Source: Candidatus Krumholzibacteriia bacterium | GTDB taxonomy: Bacteria; Krumholzibacteriota; Krumholzibacteriia; Krumholzibacteriales; Krumholzibacteriaceae | DNA length: 7,902 nucleotides | Assembly (NCBI GenBank): GCA_028706585.1 | Contig: JAQTVX010000087.1 | Coordinates: 1-7,902 of the forward strand | Reading direction: 5' to 3' | Shown: positions 1 to 6,062 of the stretch, piece by piece | Layout: each line of letters opens with the position of its first letter | Numbering within the stretch: the first letter of the stretch is position 1 | Translations under genes and position numbers: made by a program | Notes under the pieces: generated by a model | The model's database searches: none | The model's input: only the letters and a program-made list of their open reading frames with translations | What the model was told of the DNA's origin: nothing

Positions 1-60
1 CGGGAGCTCTGTTCCGCAGTGATCGCATCTCAGAGGTTTGATGCAGAGCGCTTCAGTCAT
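1..60 (-). CDS. Partial zinc-ribbon protein (N-terminus only, third member of a paralog set)
   Basis: On the minus strand an ATG at 60-58 opens a frame that stays open to the window edge. It encodes 20 residues beginning MTEALCIKPL and containing a CDHCG knuckle, the usual first half of a zinc ribbon. The start lies one base after the TGA (64-62) of the preceding gene. It is preceded by GGTGAGG at a good ribosome-binding distance, inside the end of that gene, so translational coupling is likely. The two genes upstream in the same operon also start with zinc ribbons, which supports a third relative here. The rest of the protein is outside the window, so a membrane segment or other domains cannot be judged. 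Confidence 0.68.
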   Translation of the reverse strand, partial: MTEALCIKPLRCDHCGTELP

Positions 61-61
61 G

Positions 62-1135
62 TCAGTCCTCACCTTCGAGTAGTGTCTGAATTCTTGATGC
101 CAGCCACGCGTGCGGCGGCAGAAGAAGCTTCGCCCGAATCGTGTCGGACGCGTACAGGACCGCGGCGGCGATAAACGCGAGAGGGAGCCAGGCCGAGGCG
201 AAGAACGCCAGCAGCGCCGGAGCGAAAAAGAGCTTTTTCGCGTCGAGCCGTCTCTGGCGCGGGACCTCGCCGCGGACGACGGAGCCGTTGCCGCCGTCCA
301 CCGTGATCGTATAGATGCGGCCGGCGCAGCAGTAGCGGAGCATGTATACCGGATAGTAGTAGAGAGAAAACCTGCTGTCGAAGAGATGAAATCTGCTGGC
401 GCGCACGGACGTGCCGGCAGGGATCGCAAGGTGCGTGAGGTAGCTCAAGGCGTCCTTTCGCGCGCCGCGCTCGCTCCGCGTAGGGAGCGCGATAGTATAT
501 TCGTGGCGCCTCGCGTCGTCGAGCACGTACCATTCAAGGAAGCTCGTGCGCAGCGATATACCCTGAAGACCGAGATAGGGAAGGACGCACGCAGGCGCGC
601 TCCAGTCGATGCGCTTGAAGACGAGTCGCGAATACGCCTCGTGCACCTCGCGCACGGTCGCGTACGACGGGCCTGCGGTGGGATCATCGGGAGCGACTGC
701 TGTCTTGGCGAGCTTGACGCGGTCGCCGGACAGCCATCCCATGAGCCTCGCCCGCATGCGCCAGAATGGGACATGGATGAGCTTCATATCGAGGGCGGAC
801 GTGTTCCGTGCGCCTATGCGGCCATCTGTCCGCTCGGCGATGTAATGGATCGCGGAGAGGCGCGCCTTGGCCGGCGTGACCCTGGGAGGCAGGATGTAGC
901 TCTGGACGCCGCGCGGGGAAGTGACGTAGAGAGCCGAGCCGCAGTACCCGCATCGGATGCTTCGATCTCCCTCATTGATCCGGATAGAGCCGCCGCATTC
1001 CGGGCACGTAGCTCCGAACGCGAGGGACGGCGCCGCCGCAGAGGCGGCCTTGGCCGGCTCCGGCCCGGCCGCCGGCGCTGCGCCAGCGCGCGCAACTCGA
1101 TCCATCCCCGTTCCAGCCGCCGTTTCCGGGATCAT
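62..1135 (-). CDS. Zinc-ribbon membrane protein, larger paralog (357 aa)
   Basis: The start chosen is ATG 1135-1133. It overlaps the TGA (1134-1132) of the preceding gene as ATGA and has GAGG five bases upstream; the open frame runs further upstream but only as a shadow inside the preceding gene. After an Ala/Pro-rich leader of about 40 residues comes a zinc ribbon with C44, C47, C62 and C65 (C-X2-C-X14-C-X2-C). A VPFW motif lies near residue 122, followed by a mainly polar region and a YPVY..RY..GR motif near residue 261. A strongly hydrophobic stretch at about 302-330 probably forms one or two membrane helices. The zinc-ribbon spacing, the PFW/PF motif and the PVY..RY motif are shared with the next gene upstream, so the two are paralogs. 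The SPFH gene at the head of the operon suggests a membrane anchor or partner for an SPFH assembly. No enzymatic motif was seen and the exact function is unknown. Confidence 0.85.
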   Translation of the reverse strand: MIPETAAGTGMDRVARAGAAPAAGPEPAKAASAAAPSLAFGATCPECGGSIRINEGDRSIRCGYCGSALYVTSPRGVQSYILPPRVTPAKARLSAIHYIAERTDGRIGARNTSALDMKLIHVPFWRMRARLMGWLSGDRVKLAKTAVAPDDPTAGPSYATVREVHEAYSRLVFKRIDWSAPACVLPYLGLQGISLRTSFLEWYVLDDARRHEYTIALPTRSERGARKDALSYLTHLAIPAGTSVRASRFHLFDSRFSLYYYPVYMLRYCCAGRIYTITVDGGNGSVVRGEVPRQRRLDAKKLFFAPALLAFFASAWLPLAFIAAAVLYASDTIRAKLLLPPHAWLASRIQTLLEGED

Positions 1136-1833
1136 GTGCGCCTCGATGCCTTCTCGCGAAGGCTGAAGATCATGTATGCGCCGCAGGATGAGGCCGTGAT
1201 GAGAGCGAGGCGAGCGAGCGCGTTCGAGGCGAAGCTCCCGATCGCCAGGTATGCGACGAAGAGTCCGGTCGCCGCCAGAAGGGGGCCGAGAGCTACTCTT
1301 CGTGGCCTTTGCGGCGGAAGGCCGTCGGCGATTGTCTGCCAGCTCTCGCCAATGACGAAGGCTCTTCCCTTCCAACTACCGGCTTGATAGCGGATTTCGT
1401 AAACGGGCAGATGAACGATCCTCACCGCGCCGTCCGCGGCCGTTTCGATGGGGACGACCTTCTCCCCGCGGGCGCACGATTCATCGAAGAAGCGGTATTG
1501 TCCGGCGGGGGGGTATGGAGTCCCACCCGCCGGCACGCGCGATCTGGAAGCCGGCGCGATGGATTCCTTTCCATCCACGCTGTCCATCATCGAGAATGGA
1601 ATGAATGAGAATTCCGTCGCCGTCTCCGTCGGGCGCTTTCTCCCGTTCTCGATCAGAAAAGAGCGAAGCACGCTCTCCGCGGCTGCATTGTCTCTCTTGT
1701 GATCTAGAATCAGATGCTCGGGCCCCTGCGGCCTGGCGAGCGCGAGCGCCGCTCCACAGAAGGAGCAGGTGAGCATCTCCTGGCCGGGTTCCATCTCGTT
1801 TTCGCCGCCGCATAGGCTGCATCGCACGAGCAC
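1132..1833 (-). CDS. Zinc-ribbon membrane protein, shorter paralog (233 aa)
   Basis: The start chosen is GTG 1833-1831, because AAGGAAGG stands six bases upstream and the zinc ribbon begins at once. The frame is open to 1914, but that extension is only translated palindromic intergenic DNA. The zinc ribbon has C5, C8, C23 and C26 (C-X2-C-X14-C-X2-C, the same spacing as the downstream paralog). An FIPF motif follows near residue 80 and LPVY.IRY near residue 143. Two membrane helices are likely at about 180-201 and 207-224, with a basic C-terminus. Compared with its paralog, the segment between the PF and PVY motifs is roughly 75 residues shorter. It contains a Pro/Gly-rich patch (residues 100-112) encoded by DNA resembling the intergenic palindrome upstream. 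It probably helps hold the SPFH protein at the membrane, inferred from context only. Confidence 0.85.
   Translation of the reverse strand: MLVRCSLCGGENEMEPGQEMLTCSFCGAALALARPQGPEHLILDHKRDNAAAESVLRSFLIENGRKRPTETATEFSFIPFSMMDSVDGKESIAPASRSRVPAGGTPYPPAGQYRFFDESCARGEKVVPIETAADGAVRIVHLPVYEIRYQAGSWKGRAFVIGESWQTIADGLPPQRPRRVALGPLLAATGLFVAYLAIGSFASNALARLALITASSCGAYMIFSLREKASRRT
1503..1536. repeat. Degenerate palindromic repeat inside a coding sequence
   Basis: Within the shorter zinc-ribbon gene, 1517-1536 matches 18 of 20 bases of the intergenic palindrome at 1884-1906, with one 3-base gap. It is flanked by a similar GGCGGGGG run. Eight-base perfect inverted arms occur at 1502-1509 and 1526-1533. 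In the gene's frame it encodes VPAGGTPYPPAGQ, a low-complexity peptide unlike the surrounding protein. The 3-base difference would keep the reading frame. Chance GC-rich similarity cannot be excluded with two copies. Confidence 0.5.
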
Positions 1834-1855
1834 GGGATACCTTCCTTGACGGGTT

Positions 1856-1910
1856 CGCCCGCAGGCGGGGGCGTTTGCCCATCGGAGTGCCGCCCGCGGG
1901 CGGCACTCCG
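1856..1910. repeat. GC-rich palindromic element with 28-bp perfect inverted repeat
   Basis: The 87-base gap between the SPFH gene and the zinc-ribbon gene holds a perfect 28-base palindrome at 1883-1910 (CGGAGTGCCGCCCG followed directly by its reverse complement). Two smaller hairpins lie beside it: CCCGC/GCGGG at 1858-1869 and GGGC/GCCC at 1869-1880. No T-run follows on either strand, so it does not look like a classic rho-independent terminator. It could be a dispersed palindromic repeat, or an mRNA hairpin that adjusts the ratio of SPFH protein to downstream proteins. Confidence 0.75.
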
Positions 1911-1920
1911 TCATGTAGCA

Positions 1921-2967
1921 TCAACCCTCGATTTTCCTGCCGCAATTGGGGCAGAACTTCGCGCCGCTCTGGAGATCGGCCCGGCAGCCTGGGCATTTCC
2001 CGCCGCGCGGGACGGGAGCGCCGCAGGCGCTGCAGAATCGGGCGTCCGCGCCGATCACGGCCCGGCATTTCGCGCACTCGATAGTCTCCTTCACGGCGGT
2101 CCCCGGGGCCTTCATGCCTTGGGCAATCATCCCGGGTATCATGAATCCGAGCCCGGCGCCGACTCCCAGCCCCATCCCGCTCGCCGCGGCCGAGCCGGCT
2201 CCATCGCCGCCGGCCGCCGCGGCGTCCCCCATCGCCTTGGCGGCTTTGAACTTGAAGAAATCGTTGAGGTCGCCGACCGCCTCGAGACCGCTGCGCTCGT
2301 CGATCATCTTCTGCACCTCGGGAGGAGGCGTGATCGAATTGAGGTAGAAATCGGCGAGCTCCATGCCGTATTTCTCGAAATCTCCCACGAGGCGCTGCTT
2401 GATCTCGACGGCGAGCTCGTCATAGTTGCGCGGGAGATCGAAGATAGTGTCGAGCCGCTCGCCGAAAAGGTCGTTGATGCGAGAGACGACGACATCACGT
2501 AGGTAATCGCCGATCATCGCGCTCGTGTACGAGCCCTGCGTGCCCACGACCGAATTGATAAAGAGCACGGGCTCGACGATCTTGAACGTATAGACGCCAA
2601 ACGCGCGCAGTCGCACGAGACCGAGCTTGGAGTCCTTGAAGGCGACTGGGTCCTTCGTGCCCCATTTCTGATTGAGGAAGACCTTCCTGTTGACGAAGAA
2701 GACTTCCGCCCGGAACGGGCTCTTGAATCCCCAGGGAAGCGAGAGCACCTTTGTAAGGATGGGGAGGTTCTTCGAGGTCAGCGTGTGCCTGCCGGGGCCG
2801 AACACGTCGAGCCCCTTGCCGTCCTTGAAGAAGACCGCCGCCTGGTTGTCGCGGACGATGAGCTGTGCGCCGATCTTGATCTCGGCGGAACCCTCGGGTG
2901 GAATCCTATGGACGATCTCTTCACCCGATAAGTCGAACCATTCCAGCACTTCCATGAACTGTGACAT
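1921..2967 (-). CDS. SPFH-domain protein with C-terminal double zinc ribbon (YdjI-like)
   Basis: The start chosen is ATG 2967-2965 (MSQFMEV), with GGAGG five bases upstream; the frame extends four codons to a TTG that overlaps this ribosome site. The 348-residue product begins with an FDLSGEEIVHRIP segment, then a stomatin/prohibitin-like SPFH domain at roughly 25-225, with the family patterns LIV.DNQ.AVFF.DGK, FGPGRHTLTS.N.PIL and SITPPPEVQ. A Gly/Ala-rich linker (about 246-286) follows. Two zinc ribbons close the protein: C298, C301, C312, C315 and C325, C328, C339, C342. This is the architecture of COG4260 and Bacillus subtilis YdjI. No transmembrane helix is visible, so membrane attachment probably needs partners; the zinc-ribbon membrane proteins downstream are the obvious candidates. 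SPFH proteins form ring- or cage-like membrane assemblies and organise membrane domains. The specific role here is inferred. Confidence 0.93.
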   Translation of the reverse strand: MSQFMEVLEWFDLSGEEIVHRIPPEGSAEIKIGAQLIVRDNQAAVFFKDGKGLDVFGPGRHTLTSKNLPILTKVLSLPWGFKSPFRAEVFFVNRKVFLNQKWGTKDPVAFKDSKLGLVRLRAFGVYTFKIVEPVLFINSVVGTQGSYTSAMIGDYLRDVVVSRINDLFGERLDTIFDLPRNYDELAVEIKQRLVGDFEKYGMELADFYLNSITPPPEVQKMIDERSGLEAVGDLNDFFKFKAAKAMGDAAAAGGDGAGSAAASGMGLGVGAGLGFMIPGMIAQGMKAPGTAVKETIECAKCRAVIGADARFCSACGAPVPRGGKCPGCRADLQSGAKFCPNCGRKIEG

Positions 2968-3168
2968 GCGAGCCTCCAATCAAAAATGCTCTATCTGTTT
3001 AAGTTTAATATGGTTTGGGCGTAGAACCCGATCCAGCACCAGCAGTGCAAAGGTGATGCCAACGGCGATAACTTATTTCCAAGAAACGTGCCGTGGGCTA
3101 TACTGCCTTCGGCGGCATACGCGCGCCCGCACGGATGGATCGGGAGTATCAACCGAAAGGAGTTCGCC
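2968..3168. other. Divergent intergenic region between two transcription units
   Basis: This 201-base gap separates the SPFH gene (leftward) from the small membrane-protein gene (rightward), so both units must start here. For the rightward unit a reasonable -35/-10 pair exists (annotated separately). For the leftward unit no convincing pair was found; the best -10-like sequence is the AT-rich CATATTAA at 3012-3005 on the minus strand, without a good -35. No clear operator palindrome was seen. Confidence 0.6.
3076..3104 (+). promoter_or_regulatory. Candidate sigma-70 type promoter for the small membrane protein
   Basis: TTTCCA (3076-3081, four of six consensus bases) and TATACT (3099-3104, five of six) are separated by exactly 17 bases. 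Transcription would begin near 3111, giving a leader of about 58 bases before the GTG start at 3169. The placement in a divergent gap supports it. No experimental information is available. Confidence 0.45.
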
Positions 3169-3552
3169 GTGGCCCTTTTCGCTGCGTTCGGAATAGGGAT
3201 TATTTTCGTCTTCATACTGATGGTGATCATCGGCGGCGTTTTCATGTGGATCGCCTCGAAGATGGCGCGCGTCGAGAAATCGGGTTTCGCCCGGGCGATG
3301 GCGGCCGCGATAGCGGCTGCGTTCGTCGAGATCTTCGTTTCGTTCCTTTTCAACCTCGTCCCGGTATTCGGCAATTTCTTCGGCTTTATCGTCGGTCTTC
3401 TCGTCTCCATCCTCGTCATAAAGGCGATCTTCGGCACGAGCTTCGGCAAGGCGCTCCTTGTCTGGATATTCAATATCGTCGCCGCGGGTGTCGCGATTGT
3501 CATAGCGACAATCATCATGGCGAGCTCGCTGCTCATGTCGCACGGCATCTGA
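3169..3552 (+). CDS. Small four-helix membrane protein, unknown function (127 aa)
   Basis: The start chosen is GTG 3169-3171, because AAAGGAG lies six bases upstream; an upstream in-frame ATG at 3088 falls ahead of the predicted promoter's -10 element and has no comparable ribosome site. The product is almost wholly hydrophobic, with likely membrane helices at about 5-29, 44-63, 68-88 and 95-120. A short basic loop (KMARVEKSGFAR, 31-42) follows helix 1. A LVPVFGNFFG turn (63-72) lies between helices 2 and 3, and an IFGTSFGKAL stretch (87-96) between 3 and 4. I do not recognise a named family and see no catalytic motif. It is divergent from the SPFH operon and upstream of the glycosyltransferase by 79 bases; whether it is functionally tied to either is not clear. 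High confidence as a gene, none on function. Confidence 0.82.
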   Translation: MALFAAFGIGIIFVFILMVIIGGVFMWIASKMARVEKSGFARAMAAAIAAAFVEIFVSFLFNLVPVFGNFFGFIVGLLVSILVIKAIFGTSFGKALLVWIFNIVAAGVAIVIATIIMASSLLMSHGI

Positions 3553-3631
3553 GCGCGTTTATGCGGGCGGAAACCCTGCGGACGGCGCCCGAGGCCGAGC
3601 CCGGGACTCATTTGATTTATCGGATGTGATC

Positions 3632-4813
3632 ATGGAAACACTGGAAACCGGAGACAATGGAGGACGCCTGCCGCGCCCGCTGCGCGTCTGCATGCTCATC
3701 CCGAAGCTCAGAATCGGCGGCGCGGAGGTTCAGGTGCTTTCTCTGCTCGAGAATCTGTCCCGCGAGCGGTTCTCCGTTTCCCTGTGCCTTCTGAGCGGCG
3801 GAGATGTGGAGATGGAGCAGGAAGCCGCGCGTTGGGCCGCCTCGGTGTACCGTCTCGGTTTCCGTCGGCGGAATGCGCCGCTCGCGCTCGCGCGTCTCGT
3901 GCGATACTTGCGGATGAACAGGTTCGACGTCGTTCACGCGCATCTTCCGCCCGCCGACGTATTGGGCCGGATTGCCGGCAGGCTGGCGGGCGTGAACGTT
4001 ATCGTCACCACCGAGCACGGAAAGCACCTCTGGAAAGGTCGCCCATACCTTCTTCTCGAGCACCTGCTCGATCGCGCCACCGACATGCGCATCTGCGTGA
4101 GCCGGGACATATTGGATATCCGGATGCGGCGCGAGCGTACGCCGCGCGACAAGCTGATCTATATTCCGAACGCCGTGGATATCGAGGCTCTCGCGGCGCC
4201 CGTGCGCGATCGGGCCTCCGTGGCGGCGGAGTTCGGCTGGCGGGCCGAAGATCCGCTCATCGTGACCGTCGGGCGTCTCGTCGCCGCGAAGGACTATCCG
4301 GCTCTCGTCGAGGCGATCGCTGTGCTGCGGCGGACCATCCCGGACGCAAGATGTCTCATCGTCGGCGACGGAGATTGCCGCGGCGCGATCGAGGAGCGCA
4401 TCGAAAAGCTCGACTGCGGCGAAGGCGTCAAGATAACGGGCTACAGACGGGACATCCCCGATTTTCTCGGCGCGGCCGATGTGTTCGTCCTCAGCTCGAT
4501 CCGCGAGGGGCTGCCTGTTTCGCTCCTCGAAGCGATGGCGGCCGGCAGGGCGATCGTCTCGACCTCGATCGGCGGCATACCCGATGCTATATCCGACGGC
4601 AGGAACGGGCTCCTCGTGCCTTCCGGCGACAGAGCGGCCCTGGCGGCCGCGCTGGAGAGGCTCGTGCGGGATCCTGCGCTGCGGGCCGCGCTCGGAAGGG
4701 CGGCCGCGGCGGATGCCGGGACGCATTTCGGCATGAAGAACGTCGCCGGGAGAATCGGCGATCTCTACGTCGAGCTCTGCTCGCGAAAGAGGGCCCGATC
4801 GGCGCGCGTTTGA
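3632..4813 (+). CDS. Family-4 glycosyltransferase (GT-B fold)
   Basis: The product is 393 residues from ATG 3632; an in-frame GTG two codons earlier (3626) is possible, and neither has a strong ribosome site, so the exact start is uncertain. The N-terminal Rossmann domain contains the acceptor-side GGAE motif (29-32) and DVVHAH (99-104). The C-terminal domain carries VGRL (213-216) followed by K220, then VGDGD (about 245-249). The E-X7-E motif of retaining GT4 enzymes (EGLPVSLLE, 292-300) is followed by a GGIPD loop (about 314-318), which binds the donor nucleotide sugar. Length and motifs are complete. Such enzymes transfer a sugar from an NDP donor to lipid-linked or glycan acceptors at the cytoplasmic face; donor and acceptor cannot be read from sequence. 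The gene lies 35 bases upstream of the deacetylase, so co-transcription and a joint role in a glycan pathway are likely. Confidence 0.93.
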   Translation: METLETGDNGGRLPRPLRVCMLIPKLRIGGAEVQVLSLLENLSRERFSVSLCLLSGGDVEMEQEAARWAASVYRLGFRRRNAPLALARLVRYLRMNRFDVVHAHLPPADVLGRIAGRLAGVNVIVTTEHGKHLWKGRPYLLLEHLLDRATDMRICVSRDILDIRMRRERTPRDKLIYIPNAVDIEALAAPVRDRASVAAEFGWRAEDPLIVTVGRLVAAKDYPALVEAIAVLRRTIPDARCLIVGDGDCRGAIEERIEKLDCGEGVKITGYRRDIPDFLGAADVFVLSSIREGLPVSLLEAMAAGRAIVSTSIGGIPDAISDGRNGLLVPSGDRAALAAALERLVRDPALRAALGRAAAADAGTHFGMKNVAGRIGDLYVELCSRKRARSARV

Positions 4814-4848
4814 TGCGGTGCGCGGCGGTCGGGAGGGAGGGTTGTGTC

Positions 4849-6051
4849 ATGGGGCTTCGCGGAATCCCCGTAGTCATGTACCACGGCGTGGGGCCCGACC
4901 GCCCGGGCTGGCCCTGGAACCACATAATCACCCCTCTCGACATTTTCGAGGCGCATATGCGCGCTCTCCGGGAGAGGGGATGGAAGACCATAACGCTCGC
5001 CGAGCTTCATGCGCATATGGCGACGGGTGCGGTCGTTCCGGAAAAATCCGTCGTTCTGACCTTCGATGACGGATATCTCGACAACTGGGTCTACGCGTTT
5101 CCCGTCATCAAGAAATATGGCCACCACGCGGTCATCTGGATGAGCACGGATTTCATCGATCCTGTGGCGGTGCCGCGGCCGTCTCTCGACGATGCCTGGG
5201 CGGGGCGTAGACCCGAGTGCGAGCTCGAGGCACGTGGGTACCTCTCCTGGGAGGAGATGCGCCTGATGGTCGCAAGCGGCTGCATCGAGATACAGAGTCA
5301 CGCGCGGACGCATACCTGGTACCCGAGCGGCCCCGCGGTCGTCGATTTTCATCGTCCATCCGGGATCGACGGCTACAAGGCGCCCCTCTGGCTCGGATGG
5401 AACGAGTTCCCCGAAAGGAAATTCGAGAGCATGACGGTGCCTCTGTCGGAGCTCATTCCGTACGGAAGGCCGATATACGAACACGGCAAGTCGCTGGCCG
5501 TGAGGCGCTACTTCGAGGATCCGCGGTTATCCGCGCGGCTCGAGGAACGCGTGGCGGAGGCGGGGGGAGCAGCCTTTTTCGATCGCGAGGGCTGGCGCGA
5601 TGAGCTCGACGCGATAGTGCGGGACTTCGGTCCCCGGCGGGATCGCGTGGAGGCGCAGGAGGAATACGAGGAGCGCATCCGCGGGGAGCTTGTGGAATCG
5701 CGCGCGATCATCGAGAGCGAGCTCAAAACGCGCGTCGAGTATCTCTGCTGGCCTGGAGGGGGCAGGAGCCCCGTCACCTTCCGCATCGCCGAGGAAGCGG
5801 GATACGTCGCGACCACGACGCATTTCGAGGATCGCTCGCGGAGGAACGCATTCGGGCAGAATCCCCATGAGATAAACAGAATCGGCTGCGGCTCGCCATG
5901 GGTATGGCACGGCAGGATCTTTCGCCGGACCGGCCCCGGGTTCTTCATCGCGGGCATTGAAATCTACGCCGGCATGAAAAAATCGATTTGGAAGCTCCGA
6001 TTTTATAAATTAACATACGTTATTGCGCGTCTTTTCGGGTTGATGAAATAG
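4849..6051 (+). CDS. Polysaccharide deacetylase (NodB/CE4) with large insertion
   Basis: The start chosen is ATG 4849-4851, with a very strong GGGAGGGAGGG seven bases upstream; an ATG at 4813 overlapping the previous stop (TGATG) would add 12 residues and is the alternative. The 400-residue product begins PVVMYHGV, typical of this family. Motif 1 is TFDDGY, with D73 as likely base and D74 as likely metal ligand. Motif 2 is SHARTH (H151, H155, metal ligands). A motif-3-like CWPGGG is at 300-305. About 145 residues separate motifs 2 and 3, far more than in compact NodB domains; this insert is charged and rich in Glu and Arg in its second half. No signal peptide is visible, so the protein is probably cytoplasmic. 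The C-terminus (about 376-400) is basic and amphipathic and could touch the membrane. The expected reaction is removal of an N-acetyl group from an amino sugar, leaving a free amine. Substrate unknown. Confidence 0.9.
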   Translation: MGLRGIPVVMYHGVGPDRPGWPWNHIITPLDIFEAHMRALRERGWKTITLAELHAHMATGAVVPEKSVVLTFDDGYLDNWVYAFPVIKKYGHHAVIWMSTDFIDPVAVPRPSLDDAWAGRRPECELEARGYLSWEEMRLMVASGCIEIQSHARTHTWYPSGPAVVDFHRPSGIDGYKAPLWLGWNEFPERKFESMTVPLSELIPYGRPIYEHGKSLAVRRYFEDPRLSARLEERVAEAGGAAFFDREGWRDELDAIVRDFGPRRDRVEAQEEYEERIRGELVESRAIIESELKTRVEYLCWPGGGRSPVTFRIAEEAGYVATTTHFEDRSRRNAFGQNPHEINRIGCGSPWVWHGRIFRRTGPGFFIAGIEIYAGMKKSIWKLRFYKLTYVIARLFGLMK

Positions 6052-6062
6052 CGAAGCCGGGA

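Noticed and set aside
110..1387. Long plus-strand open frame opposite the zinc-ribbon genes.
   Set aside because: The composition is Arg/Ala-rich without domains and it spans two coupled minus-strand genes with zinc-ribbon motifs and ribosome sites.
1856..1910. Palindromes considered as a CRISPR fragment or an insertion-sequence end.
   Set aside because: There is no regular spacer-repeat series, no transposase and no target-site duplication.
1834..1914. N-terminal extension of the shorter zinc-ribbon protein to an ATG at 1914.
   Set aside because: It would translate the palindromic intergenic element and ignore the AAGGAAGG ribosome site before GTG 1833.
3784..4848. The deacetylase reading frame stays open far upstream through the glycosyltransferase gene, as if a fused 755-residue protein existed.
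   Set aside because: The upstream translation is Arg/Ser-rich shadow of a well-supported glycosyltransferase in another frame; the strong ribosome site at 4831-4841 and the family-typical PVVMYHGV start fix the gene at 4849.
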